Of a stretch of DNA of 64,000 nucleotides, positions 34,821 to 44,067 are shown piece by piece. The translations under genes and the position numbers were made by a program. The DNA is taken from positions 196,692 through 260,691 of the forward strand of contig JAAFKE010000001.1 of assembly GCA_013298215.1 (NCBI GenBank), given 5' to 3'. The notes beneath the pieces were generated by a model that made no database searches, was not told where the DNA came from, and was given only the letters and a program-made list of their open reading frames with translations. How positions within the stretch are numbered: position 1 is the stretch's first letter; each line of letters begins with the position of its first letter. The stretch comes from Cytophagales bacterium. Its GTDB lineage: Bacteria; Bacteroidota; Bacteroidia; Cytophagales; Spirosomataceae.

Positions 34821-36473
34821 CTACTTATTTTTCTTTAAGATAGACTGGTACTTAGGCATATCTTTGAAAAGTTCGAGGGCGGCCTTTACTTCATTATCAG
34901 ACGCGAAAGATGCCTCCTTTGCTCCCTTTTGAAGGTAATAATGGGTCACGATCTCTTGTTGAAGGAGTTCTTTTATCTCTTTTTTAAAATTCAACAAATC
35001 GGCTTCTTTGCTGTGCGACAGCTTCACGCGCAGGGCTTTTAGCTGATCTCCGATGGCGTCGATATACTTCTCGCGCTTGGCCGAGGCTTCGAGTGCATTG
35101 AGGTCTTTTTCGACCTGGGTTACGTAGTCATACTCTTTGTCTTTTGCCCAATTTGCAAAATCTTGGTAGTCTGCATCCGAAAGCGCAAAATCGCGGGCGG
35201 GCTTTATGGTTGGGTGTTCGCTGCGATACTTTACGCCATAATCAAATAGTAAATATTTGGTAACCAGTGCTTTAGTAACCTGAGACGGCATTTGCACGTC
35301 GGTAACAATGTCGGGATCTACCCCACCTCCGTCGTAAACAGTGCGCCCGTTTTTGGTTTTAAAGGCTGTTTTCAACGAATCAGCAATTTTGCCTACACTC
35401 CCGTCGAGGTTGCGGTGGCTGTAGTCAATGGCCTGAATGCAGCGCCCACTGGGAATGTAATATTTGGCCACGGTAATTTTTAGTTTGGTTCCATACGACA
35501 AGTCGCGGGTGGTTTGCACCAGCCCCTTGCCGTAAGTCCGTTGGCCGATCAACACGCCCCGGTCGTAGTCTTGGATCACGCCCGACACAATCTCGGCCGC
35601 CGATGCGCTGTTGCTGCTCGTCAGCACGGCAATTGGCATTTCGGTGTCTAAGGCGGGGTTGAGGGCATTATAAGTTTTGTTCCAATCGGCAATTTTCCCT
35701 TTCGTCGATACAATCTCGGCATCCTTGGCAATAAACACATTAGAAATGTCGATGGCCATATTCAACAAACCGCCTGGATTGTCGCGCACGTCCAAGATTA
35801 ATTTTTTCATGCCCTTGGTTTTGAGTTCGTTGTAGGCGTTTTTCACCTCGCGGGAGGCAGTGGCCGTAAAATCTTTCAGGTCAATGTATCCGACTTCGTC
35901 GGTTATCATTCCAAAATATGGCACGTTAGTCGATTTCACCACATCGCGTGCAATCACAAGTTCAATGGGTTCTTTTGTGCCAAAACGCTTAATGGTAAGT
36001 TTGGCGTTGGTGTTGTTTTGCCCTTTGAGCAACTTGCCTGGGTCGGTATCTTTGCGAACGGCAACGGCAATGCCATCTATTTTCACAATTTCATCGCCCA
36101 GTCTTAGCCCTGCCTTTTCGGCGGGTGTGCCTTCATAGACCATAAAAACGGTAAATTTTCCGTCGCGCGGCCCCACCAGCGCCCCAATGCCGTTGTAAGT
36201 GCCAGTGGTCATGGTTCGGTAATCTTCAACGTCGTCTTCGGCATAGAAATTTGTGAACGGATCCAAGTTTTTGAGGGTGGCCTCAATACTTTTTTTGATG
36301 AGCCGGTTGGGATTTATCTCGTCCACGTAGTAGGAGTTCAGTTCCTTGAACATGGTGGTATAAATATCCAGATTTTTGGCAATTTCAAAAAAGCGGTCGT
36401 CGTTTTGGAACGACACAAAGGCCAACGAGGCGGTCAGCAAAACGCCCAAAAGAATGTTTCTTGATTTTTTCAT
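34821..36473 (-). CDS. ctpA: Carboxyl-terminal processing protease (S41 family)
   Basis: 550 residues from the ATG at 36473, preferred because it starts a clean signal peptide (MKKSRNILLGVLLTASLAFV); an ATG six codons earlier is possible. A PDZ domain (about 80-165, GIGALVGPRDGK and AGLRLGDEIVKIDG) precedes the protease core. The catalytic Ser is in SSNSASAAEIV and the Lys in RTYGKGLVQ. It is periplasmic and trims or degrades proteins from the carboxyl end. It lies 55 bases downstream of rnpA and could be cotranscribed. Confidence 0.92.
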   Translation of the reverse strand: MKKSRNILLGVLLTASLAFVSFQNDDRFFEIAKNLDIYTTMFKELNSYYVDEINPNRLIKKSIEATLKNLDPFTNFYAEDDVEDYRTMTTGTYNGIGALVGPRDGKFTVFMVYEGTPAEKAGLRLGDEIVKIDGIAVAVRKDTDPGKLLKGQNNTNAKLTIKRFGTKEPIELVIARDVVKSTNVPYFGMITDEVGYIDLKDFTATASREVKNAYNELKTKGMKKLILDVRDNPGGLLNMAIDISNVFIAKDAEIVSTKGKIADWNKTYNALNPALDTEMPIAVLTSSNSASAAEIVSGVIQDYDRGVLIGQRTYGKGLVQTTRDLSYGTKLKITVAKYYIPSGRCIQAIDYSHRNLDGSVGKIADSLKTAFKTKNGRTVYDGGGVDPDIVTDVQMPSQVTKALVTKYLLFDYGVKYRSEHPTIKPARDFALSDADYQDFANWAKDKEYDYVTQVEKDLNALEASAKREKYIDAIGDQLKALRVKLSHSKEADLLNFKKEIKELLQQEIVTHYYLQKGAKEASFASDNEVKAALELFKDMPKYQSILKKNK

Positions 36474-36528
36474 GAATGGAGAACGGTACATTTTAGGGAT
36501 AATTTCATTGGCGCAACTGGCCTGTGCG

Positions 36529-36918
36529 TCAAAAAACCAGTAATTTTTTCATGGCCTTTTCGATAACGCTATAATCGGCCTTTTCTTTTGCAATATACAC
36601 AAAAGCTATGTACGACGGCGTTTGCGCGGCGTGATTTGCCCCCAAAATTGACTTGTGTAGTCGGTAGGCTTCGCGGCAGCGTCTTTTAAGGAGGTTGCGA
36701 TCTACGGCGCGTTTGAAGCTGCGCTTAGACACCGAAAACAGCACTTGGGGCAGTTTGGCCGCAGCTGTGGGGTCGCAGATGTAGAATATCTTAAACGGAA
36801 AAAGGTAGCGGGATTGTACCTCCTCACTACCTCTTTCGAACAAGCGGTCTATAATAACCTTGCTACAAAGCCGCTCGTTTTTAGAAAAATGTTGGTTTGT
36901 CAGAGCGTTGCTCTCCAA
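36529..36918 (-). CDS. rnpA: Ribonuclease P protein component
   Basis: 129 residues. The RNR motif region KRAVDRNLLKRRCREAYRLH (about 66-85) and SVSKRSFKRA identify RnpA, the protein subunit that helps RNase P RNA cleave tRNA precursors. The RNA subunit rnpB is encoded 5 kb away at 41874-42253. No ATG fits; the start is TTG at 36918, five bases after the rpmH stop, which indicates translational coupling. Confidence 0.95.
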   Translation of the reverse strand: MESNALTNQHFSKNERLCSKVIIDRLFERGSEEVQSRYLFPFKIFYICDPTAAAKLPQVLFSVSKRSFKRAVDRNLLKRRCREAYRLHKSILGANHAAQTPSYIAFVYIAKEKADYSVIEKAMKKLLVF

Positions 36919-36923
36919 TTGAA

Positions 36924-37082
36924 TTACTGCTTATGACGCTTTTCGCTCGACACCGTCAGCTTGGCGCGGCCACGGCGGCGGCGGGCAGCTAATACTCTAC
37001 GGCCATTGGCGGTTGCCATGCGCTCACGGAATCCGTGCTTGTTTCTTCTTTTTCGGTTCGACGGTTGAAAAGTACGTTTCAT
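36924..37082 (-). CDS. rpmH: 50S ribosomal protein L34
   Basis: 52 residues, starting at the ATG at 37082. It begins [18 protein letters not shown] and is rich in Arg and Lys, as is L34 everywhere. It is first in the rpmH-rnpA pair found in nearly all bacteria, with its promoter at 37132-37163. Confidence 0.98.
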   Translation of the reverse strand: MKRTFQPSNRKRRNKHGFRERMATANGRRVLAARRRRGRAKLTVSSEKRHKQ

Positions 37083-37131
37083 TTCGGTAAACTTATAGTG
37101 TCTGTGTGCTTGATTTTCAAAAATTAGAGTG

Positions 37132-37163
37132 CAAAAGTACAAGTATCGGGCGCGTCATCCAAA
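37132..37163 (-). promoter_or_regulatory. Promoter of rpmH-rnpA
   Basis: On the minus strand TTTG (37163-37160), a 20-base spacer, then TACTTTTG (37139-37132), a full match to the Bacteroidota consensus, 50 bases before the rpmH ATG. Confidence 0.75.
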
Positions 37164-37383
37164 TTATTATTAAGTTTTGTTTGATGTTTCGGCACATTAG
37201 TACGCCACAAATACATATTTTTGAACATCTGCAAAAAGGCAAACATCCCCAAACAGATTAAATAGTTGTTTTGGTGGGCGTTTTGAGCCGTTTATCAAAA
37301 AAAATGCTGACACCGTCGCAAAGGTTCGTAAAATTGAGCTTTCAAATACTTAAACCGCCTTTTGGCTCAATCACCAGTACGCC
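37164..37383. other. Gap between rpmH promoter and TolC gene
   Basis: The rpmH-TolC gap is about 300 bases and contains no supported gene. It is AT-rich. TATTTTTG (37216-37223) fits a plus-strand -7 element but lacks a matching -33 and lies 161 bases before the TolC start. I see no hairpin or repeat of note. Confidence 0.5.
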
Positions 37384-38838
37384 ATGCGAAAGATTCTAAC
37401 AGCCATTCTTACAATTCTGATTGTTCAGTACAACTCATTTGCCCAGACCGAAAAACTCACGCTCCAACAGTGCGTGGACGTGGCACTGAAAAACAACCCG
37501 CAAGTCAAGCAAAGTGGTTTGCAGGTCGAGTTCAACCAAAATACGTTGGAGCAGTCGCGGTTTCAAAAATACCCCAATGCCAACTTTTCGGCTGGCCAGG
37601 GCCTTAACTCGGGGCGGAGCGTGGATCCATTCACCAACGCTTTCGTCGAAAAGGCGGTTACGTTCAGTAACTTCGGACTCAACTCGGGCGTGACGCTTTT
37701 TAATGGTTTTCAGCTCAAAAACACCATTGTCCAAAACCAAACCAACGTGCAGGCAGCCCAAAAAGACTTCGAGGCTACCAAAAACAACATCTCGCTGAAC
37801 GTGGCCCTATCTTACCTCAATATTCTGAATACGCAAGACCTATTGGAGGTTGCCCGCAAGCAGGTCGAGATAAGCAACCAGCAGCTGTCGCGCACCGACA
37901 AGCTGGTGAGTGCTGGTACGCTACCCGCCACCAACTCGTTTGATCTGAAAGCGCAGGTTGCCAACGATGAATTGAGCGTGGTGAACGCCCAAGTGAACGT
38001 AGACGTGGCCAAACTGACGCTCAAACAACTCATGAACGTACCCGCCAGCCAAGACATAGACGTGGTGCGCATTGCCGTAGCCGACCCCTCCCTGCAACCC
38101 TACGATGCCACCTTAGACCAAATTTACGAAACTTCCCTCAAATACCTCCCCGAGGTGCAGGCGGCTAAGTTCAGGATTGAAAGTACCAAAACGGGTATTG
38201 ACATTGCCAAAGGACTGAAAATGCCCACCATCAGTTTTAATGCGGGCATTAATTCGGCGTTTTCGAGCGCGGCACCATCCCAACGCTTCGTAACCGACGG
38301 CGGGCAGGCCCGAACGCTCGATGTCCCATCTACCACCAAGTTTGTGCAAGTAGGCACTACCAGCGTGCCGCTCATCGAACGAGTGAGCATACCGAGCGGC
38401 TCACTGCAAAATTTTGGGTATTTCGACCAATTGGATTTCAACCGCAACGTTCAGATTGGGCTCAACCTGCGGATGCCCATCTTCAACGGCTACCAAGTGC
38501 GCTACCGAGTGGCCAACGCCCAGATTCAACAAAAAAACGTTGAGTACCAGGCCGAAATAGTTAGAAATCAGCTCCGCCAAAACATCGAACAGGCTTTTAA
38601 TAACATGACCAACGCCGCCAAACGCTACCAAGCCACCACCCGCCAAGTTGAGGCACTCGAACAAGCATTTAGGGCCTCGGAGGTTCGTTTCAACGTGGGT
38701 GCGCTCAACTCGGTCGATTATAACTTGGCAAAAACCAACCTCGACCGCGCCCGCATCAACCAAATATTGTTCAAGTACGAATACATATTCAGAACCAAGG
38801 TGCTCGACTTTTACCAAAACCGACCGTTGTCTTTCTAA
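37384..38838 (+). CDS. TolC-family outer membrane efflux protein
   Basis: 484 residues. A signal peptide (about 1-20) precedes two outer membrane efflux domains, each with the long coiled-coil helices of TolC (about 60-220 and 270-470). LTLQQCVDVALKNNPQVKQS at the amino end and NVGALNSVDYNLAKTNLDRA at the carboxyl end are family motifs. It would form the outer channel of an efflux or secretion machine. The adaptor gene follows after 77 bases, but no inner-membrane pump follows that. Confidence 0.92.
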   Translation: MRKILTAILTILIVQYNSFAQTEKLTLQQCVDVALKNNPQVKQSGLQVEFNQNTLEQSRFQKYPNANFSAGQGLNSGRSVDPFTNAFVEKAVTFSNFGLNSGVTLFNGFQLKNTIVQNQTNVQAAQKDFEATKNNISLNVALSYLNILNTQDLLEVARKQVEISNQQLSRTDKLVSAGTLPATNSFDLKAQVANDELSVVNAQVNVDVAKLTLKQLMNVPASQDIDVVRIAVADPSLQPYDATLDQIYETSLKYLPEVQAAKFRIESTKTGIDIAKGLKMPTISFNAGINSAFSSAAPSQRFVTDGGQARTLDVPSTTKFVQVGTTSVPLIERVSIPSGSLQNFGYFDQLDFNRNVQIGLNLRMPIFNGYQVRYRVANAQIQQKNVEYQAEIVRNQLRQNIEQAFNNMTNAAKRYQATTRQVEALEQAFRASEVRFNVGALNSVDYNLAKTNLDRARINQILFKYEYIFRTKVLDFYQNRPLSF

Positions 38839-38915
38839 AACCAACCTTTTTTTTATTCCAACATTTAAGTACCACTCAATACGATCATTTAAGCAACATT
38901 ACATCCAAAAAAAAT

Positions 38916-40307
38916 ATGAAAAAAAAATCCTCTTCCCGCATTTGGTGGATACTCGCTGGCGTGATTGTGTTGATAGGTGCAGGTCTTTTTGGGGCCAAAC
39001 AAGCTGGCTACATTGGCAAAGAGCCAGAAACCGAAGTTGATTTTGCCAAGGTCAAAAAAGTGGATATTGTCGAGCGCGTCAGCGCGTCGGGGCGCGTGCA
39101 GCCCGAAGTAGAGGTAAAAATTAGTCCCGACGTACCCGGCGAAATCATCGGTTTGTACGTAGCCGAGGGCGACTCAGTGGTACAGGGGCAAATTTTGGTG
39201 CGTATTCGCCCCGACAACTTCGATGCCCTCCGCGCCCGCGCCCAGGCAGCCGTCAATTCGAGCAAGGCCGACGTAGAGCGTACCAAAGCGAGCATTGCCC
39301 AGGGGCAGGCTCAGTTGGTGCGGTCTAAAACAGACTACGAACGCAACAAGAAACTCCACGCCGACCAAGTTATTTCTGACGCTGATTTTGAGCGAATTGA
39401 AGCTGATTTCAACGTAGCAAAACAAAACGTTGAAGCCGCCAAAGCCACCTTCGAGGCATCGAAATACAACGTTCAAAGTGCCGAAGCTGCCCTGCGCGAT
39501 GCCAACGAAAACCTCCGCAAAACCACCATCTACGCCCCCGTAAGCGGCATCATATCGAAATTAAACGTGGAACTGGGCGACCGCGTGGTGGGAACGTCGC
39601 AGATGGCAGGCACCGAGCTTATGCGCTTGGCCAACCTCAACAACATGGAGGTGCGGGTGGATGTGAACGAAAACGACATTGTGCGCGTAAAATTGGGCGA
39701 CACCACCGACATTGAGGTAGATTCGTACACCGACCGCAAGTTTAAAGGCGTTGTGACGGAGGTGGCCAACACGGCTAATGGCATTGGGAGCGGCGGCGCG
39801 GCGGCAGCCGTGTCGAACGACGCAGTGACGGAGTTCGAGGTCAAAATCAAGATTCTAAACTCGTCCTACCGCGACCTGATTAAAGCAAAAACCAAACGCT
39901 CTTATCCTTTCAAGCCTGGCATGACCGCCGCCGTGGAGGTTATCACCAGCCGCAAAGTGGGCGTAGTATCGATCCCGATTGCCGCTGTGACCACCCGCGA
40001 CGGAAACACCGAATCTAAACCCAACGAAGGCGACAGTAAGGTTGAGACTGATACAAAAGCTGATAAAAAAGCCAAGATAAAAGAGGTCGTTTTTGTGAGC
40101 GAAAACGGCAAAGCCAAAATGCGCGAGGTGAAAACGGGCATCTCTGACTTTGAAAACATAGAGATACTGTCGGGATTGAAAGAGGGCGACGAGATTATTT
40201 CGGGGCCGTTTATTGCCGTATCCAAACGCCTCAAAGATGGCGAGGTGGTGGTGAAACGGAATCCAAACAAAGACAAAAAAGAAGCCAAAGCCACCGATAA
40301 AGAGTAA
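38916..40307 (+). CDS. Periplasmic adaptor (HlyD/MacA-type membrane fusion protein)
   Basis: 463 residues. One amino-terminal membrane segment (about 10-30) anchors the protein. A lipoyl-like half motif (PDVPGEIIGLYVAEGDSVVQ) and its partner (IYAPVSGIISKLNVELGDRV) flank a coiled-coil hairpin (about 100-185). The carboxyl end is Lys/Glu/Asp-rich. This is the MacA-like class that links a TolC channel to an ABC or RND pump. The pump is not encoded next to it; the next gene is a DUF4403 lipoprotein. Confidence 0.92.
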   Translation: MKKKSSSRIWWILAGVIVLIGAGLFGAKQAGYIGKEPETEVDFAKVKKVDIVERVSASGRVQPEVEVKISPDVPGEIIGLYVAEGDSVVQGQILVRIRPDNFDALRARAQAAVNSSKADVERTKASIAQGQAQLVRSKTDYERNKKLHADQVISDADFERIEADFNVAKQNVEAAKATFEASKYNVQSAEAALRDANENLRKTTIYAPVSGIISKLNVELGDRVVGTSQMAGTELMRLANLNNMEVRVDVNENDIVRVKLGDTTDIEVDSYTDRKFKGVVTEVANTANGIGSGGAAAAVSNDAVTEFEVKIKILNSSYRDLIKAKTKRSYPFKPGMTAAVEVITSRKVGVVSIPIAAVTTRDGNTESKPNEGDSKVETDTKADKKAKIKEVVFVSENGKAKMREVKTGISDFENIEILSGLKEGDEIISGPFIAVSKRLKDGEVVVKRNPNKDKKEAKATDKE

Positions 40308-40328
40308 AAAGGAGCAAACAAAACGCGC

Positions 40329-41777
40329 ATGGTTATGCCAAAGAACAGTTTTTTGAATAAGTACAGTGCCGTTGTTTTGTTCTGTTCGTCGATGACGGTG
40401 GGTTGCTCGCCGTCATCGACCGTTATGACAAACCCCAAAGCCCCAGCCGAAAAATACAACACCCTAAGTACGATGCAGTTGCAAAAAGAACAGTATATTT
40501 CAGTGGTGAACGTGCCGATTGAAATTGGACTGCTGGACGTTGAAAAACAAATAAACGCGCAGCTCCAAGGGCTTTTGTTCGAGGATGCGAGCTACGAAAA
40601 CGACAACAACGACAACGTCAAATCGAAGGTGTGGAAACGCGCACCGATTACTGTGAGCGCAAAAGACTCGTTGCTGCAATACAACGTGCCGCTGCGAATT
40701 TGGGTGAGCGTGGGGTATAAAATTGCGCCGTTGGGTTTTGAAATATCGGGCTTTAAAGAGTCAGAATTTGAATTAGACCTCAAATTTATAACCCGTTTCG
40801 GCATATCGCCCGATTGGCAGGTAGATGCTAAAACTGTCTCGGCGGGGTTCGACTGGATCAAAAAACCGATCATTCGGGTGGCGGGTATCGAGATTCCAGT
40901 GGCTGGGGTGGTAGGACGGGTTCTGAACAACAATTTGCCCAAATACGCAGGACTGATCGACGCAAATTTGAGAAAAAACATCGACATCAAAAAGTACGTG
41001 TCGCAGGCGTGGAACCTACTCCACGAACCCAATTTACTGTCGGAAGAATTTAGAACTTGGCTGGTGGTATTGCCCACAGATGTACTAATGACCCCTTTTT
41101 ATATTCAGAACAACGTCGTAAAGGCCAGTTTGGGAATCAGAGGCTACACCCAAACGCTCACGGGTGTGCGCCCAGCCAACGCCCCAAGTGCATTACCCAA
41201 CCTCAAAATTGCGGGCAACATTCCGCAAGATTTTCAGATTGGGGTGCGCTCCGAAATATCCCACGACGAGGTTACGAAGCTGGCAAAGCAATATTTTTTG
41301 GGCCAAAAATTTGATTTCAAAGACGGAGCCTATCAAGTAGAAGTAACTGACCTGTCGGTTTACGGTCAGAACGACAAATTGGTCATTAAATCTGGGCTCA
41401 AGGGCAGCATAGAAGGCAATGTTTATTTTAAGGGAGTGCCAACCTTCGACCCCGCCACCAATACTATTTACTTGAAAGACTTTGATTACGACCTCGAAAC
41501 CAAAAACGTGTTGATAAAAACCGCAAACTGGCTTTTGCAAGGGCGATTCAAAAATCAGATGCAAACACAATTTAGGTTTCCGATTGGCCAGCAACTGAGC
41601 GACATCCGAAAAAACATCGAAAGTACAATTGGCAACCGAGTTATCGGGCGGGGTATTAAGCTCAAAGGCAAATTAGAAAATATGCAACCCGACCAGGTGT
41701 ATCTAACGCCCAATTCGCTGGTTTCGGTTTTGTACATAAAAGGCAAATTAGAACTAAAAATAGACGGACTACTTTAA
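40329..41777 (+). CDS. DUF4403 family lipoprotein
   Basis: 482 residues. A lipoprotein signal ends SMTVGC with the lipid-carrying Cys at residue 26. The whole mature part matches DUF4403: VNVPIEIGLLDVEKQINAQL near the start, then two repeats rich in beta strands, as in lipid-binding tubular (BPI/SMP-like) proteins. It is probably anchored in the outer membrane. Function unknown. It lies 21 bases after the adaptor gene and may be cotranscribed with TolC and the adaptor. Confidence 0.85.
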   Translation: MVMPKNSFLNKYSAVVLFCSSMTVGCSPSSTVMTNPKAPAEKYNTLSTMQLQKEQYISVVNVPIEIGLLDVEKQINAQLQGLLFEDASYENDNNDNVKSKVWKRAPITVSAKDSLLQYNVPLRIWVSVGYKIAPLGFEISGFKESEFELDLKFITRFGISPDWQVDAKTVSAGFDWIKKPIIRVAGIEIPVAGVVGRVLNNNLPKYAGLIDANLRKNIDIKKYVSQAWNLLHEPNLLSEEFRTWLVVLPTDVLMTPFYIQNNVVKASLGIRGYTQTLTGVRPANAPSALPNLKIAGNIPQDFQIGVRSEISHDEVTKLAKQYFLGQKFDFKDGAYQVEVTDLSVYGQNDKLVIKSGLKGSIEGNVYFKGVPTFDPATNTIYLKDFDYDLETKNVLIKTANWLLQGRFKNQMQTQFRFPIGQQLSDIRKNIESTIGNRVIGRGIKLKGKLENMQPDQVYLTPNSLVSVLYIKGKLELKIDGLL

Positions 41778-41823
41778 TAAATTGTGGCAGTTGGCTTTTC
41801 GTTTTGCAGAAAAATGTTTTACT

Positions 41824-41857
41824 TTTGCTTTTAAACCGCTATGAATTGTTAGATTTG
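41824..41857 (+). promoter_or_regulatory. Promoter of rnpB
   Basis: TTTG (41824-41827), a 22-base spacer and TAGATTTG (41850-41857). The spacing is slightly long. Transcription would begin near 41865, just before the RNA's first helix. Confidence 0.5.
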
Positions 41858-41873
41858 CAACGGATACGCTGAT

Positions 41874-42253
41874 GTAAATTGTCTTATCGTTTTTTTGGTT
41901 CGGGTATTTTGAGCCAAAAAAGAGGAAAGTCCGGACAGCATAGAGTGCCGTACTTCCTAACGGGAAGGTGCTGGGGCAACCCAGTAACAGCAAGTGCAAC
42001 AGAAAACAAACCGCCGCGCTTCGGCGAGGTAAGGGTGAAACGGCGGGGTAAGAGCCCACCGCTCAACTGGCAACAGGCGAGGCAAGGTAAACCTTACGGG
42101 CTGAAAGACCAAATAGGCTGGCGCACGTAGAGCTACTCGCTCGATGCCAGCGGGTAGGTCGTTAGAGATTGTCGGCGACGGCAATTGGAGATAAATGATA
42201 AGAGTTTGTGCGGGCCAAGCCCAATGAATACAGAATCCGGCTTATAGATTTAT
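41874..42253 (+). ncRNA. rnpB: RNase P RNA
   Basis: The universal conserved segments occur in order: GAGGAAAGTCCGGAC (41922-41936), GCAACAGAAA after the P7-P10 region, GGTAAGGGTGAAAcGG, GTAAGAGCCCACCG, AGACCAAATAGG, and ACAGAATCCGGCTTAT (42230-42245). Outer helix P1 can form from GTAAATT (41874-41880) and GATTTAT (42247-42253). The total length, about 380 bases, fits a bacterial type A RNA. It is the catalytic subunit that trims tRNA 5' ends, with RnpA. Exact ends are uncertain by a few bases. Confidence 0.95.
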
Positions 42254-42307
42254 TTCAGAGTATCCATTTATTTGAATTAAAATAACAGCAAGTAAACCTT
42301 CAATCAG

Positions 42308-43828
42308 ATGAAGCAAAAATCGTTTTACATTTCCCTACTTAATTTGTCTTTGCTGGTGCATTTGACAATGGCACAAGAGGTAGCCCCAAAGAAGGCTGGC
42401 TACGAAGGCCCCTACAAGCTAAACACTTGGTCGCTCACGCTCACACCCATGCGCACCGCGTTTTTTGGCGATCTGAGAGAGTACGACTTCAAACGAGGTC
42501 CCGAAGAGATGGCATCTTTTGGACTTGGCATCGGCATCCACAAGCAAATATCACCCATTTTTGGTGCCCAAATAGACTTTTCTACGGGAAATCTAAACGG
42601 TTCGAAAGCCCGAATCTACAATGCCTACTTCCAGTCGAAGGGTTTCTTGCAAACAAGCATCCAGGGTACGATGAACCTCAAAACGCTTCTTTTTGGTTAC
42701 AACAAACTCAAACGTTGGAAAGTCGATGCCCACGCAGGCTACGGCTACATGTGGTTTAATACATCGGTTTTCGAGCTCGGAACAGGGAAAATGCTAAGAA
42801 ACAGTAACAACACACCTGGTAGCTCGCGCACGGCGGGTGCTTGGGATCGCACTGGCTCTACCTACACCCGCGAGATCGTGATCCCGACGGGCGTGGCAAT
42901 TCACTACGAAGCAACCCCACGTTTGGACATTGGCCTTGATTTTACGATAAACCACGTGAACACCGAAAAACTCGATATGACCGTTGGGGGTGTAGATAAT
43001 AGCTTACCTACTAACGTTTTTACGTTTAAGTTTGGTAATTCTAAGAATGACAAGTGGGGCTACGTTGGTATTGCGCTGACCTACAAACTGGGGAAAAACG
43101 CCGTCATGTCAAAGAAAAACCCAGTAACTGGCAAGTACGACATGGATCCCAAAGCTGGTCGGTATAGTTTGAGATACACAAATCCAATGGATCTGGTACC
43201 ACCGCCATACAACCCAACCATGAAAGACGCAGATTCGATTGCAAAGGCCATAATGCCAAAACCAGTCGATCCGCGTATGTATACCGACACTGACAAAGAC
43301 GGCGTTTCTGATCTGTTCGACAAAGAAGCGAACACACCCGAAAACAGCATCGTGTCGGGTGGAGGGGTAGCCATCGACTTCGATAAGTATTTTGATGCAC
43401 TAAAAAATCGCCCAGTTGCCAAAGAAGAGTGCGAAGCCATGTTTAGCAATTTAGAATTTGACACCGACAAGGCAACTCTGCGCCCTAACTCACAAGAAAC
43501 ACTGCGCAAAGTAATAGACTTGCTGAACTTAAGACCAAACTGTCGGATTGTGATTGTGGGCCACACCGATGCCCGCGCTTCCTACGGCTACAATATGCAA
43601 CTGGCCAAGCGCAGAGTGGAGTCAGCCAAGCGCTTTGTGATCCGCAATGGCCTGCAAGACCCAAGCAGAGTGGTTATTGAGTACTTTGGCGAGTACCGCC
43701 CAATTGCACCGAACACCAACGACCCAGGTTTGCAAACCAACCGCCGCGTCGAGATTATGATATTGCCACAAAACTCACTGCGTTCTAACTATCCAGCTGG
43801 TTTCAGATACCCTGGTTACAAAAACTAA
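42308..43828 (+). CDS. OmpA-family outer membrane protein
   Basis: 506 residues. A signal peptide (about 1-22) precedes an outer-membrane beta-barrel (about 35-265), a calcium-binding thrombospondin-3-like turn TDTDKDGVSDLFDKE (about 322-336), and an OmpA carboxyl domain (about 380-495) with NLEFDTDKATLRPNSQETL and GHTDARASYGYN that binds peptidoglycan. The role is to tether the outer membrane to the wall. It follows rnpB after about 55 bases and ends at a strong terminator. Confidence 0.92.
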   Translation: MKQKSFYISLLNLSLLVHLTMAQEVAPKKAGYEGPYKLNTWSLTLTPMRTAFFGDLREYDFKRGPEEMASFGLGIGIHKQISPIFGAQIDFSTGNLNGSKARIYNAYFQSKGFLQTSIQGTMNLKTLLFGYNKLKRWKVDAHAGYGYMWFNTSVFELGTGKMLRNSNNTPGSSRTAGAWDRTGSTYTREIVIPTGVAIHYEATPRLDIGLDFTINHVNTEKLDMTVGGVDNSLPTNVFTFKFGNSKNDKWGYVGIALTYKLGKNAVMSKKNPVTGKYDMDPKAGRYSLRYTNPMDLVPPPYNPTMKDADSIAKAIMPKPVDPRMYTDTDKDGVSDLFDKEANTPENSIVSGGGVAIDFDKYFDALKNRPVAKEECEAMFSNLEFDTDKATLRPNSQETLRKVIDLLNLRPNCRIVIVGHTDARASYGYNMQLAKRRVESAKRFVIRNGLQDPSRVVIEYFGEYRPIAPNTNDPGLQTNRRVEIMILPQNSLRSNYPAGFRYPGYKN

Positions 43829-43847
43829 GTCTAATTGAAAAAACTGT

Positions 43848-43891
43848 ACCAACAAGGCCACGTCTAAACAGACGTGGCCTTGTTGGTTTTT
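43848..43891 (+). terminator. Terminator of the OmpA-family gene
   Basis: ACCAACAAGGCCACGTCT (43848-43865) and AGACGTGGCCTTGTTGGT (43870-43887) form a perfect 18-base stem with a four-base loop, followed by a T-run. Confidence 0.95.
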
Positions 43892-44067
43892 CGGGCCAAG
43901 TAAAACCCAGGGCTTGGCGCATAATACCTCACGCTACCCCCTGTTACTCGAATAATTATATTTTAACCCAAAATTGTGGATAGTTTAGTACAAAAATAAC
44001 GGCTAAATTTGCAACGTATTCACAATCCAACCTAATCATTCTTCAAACGCCAATACACCCCCAAGGC

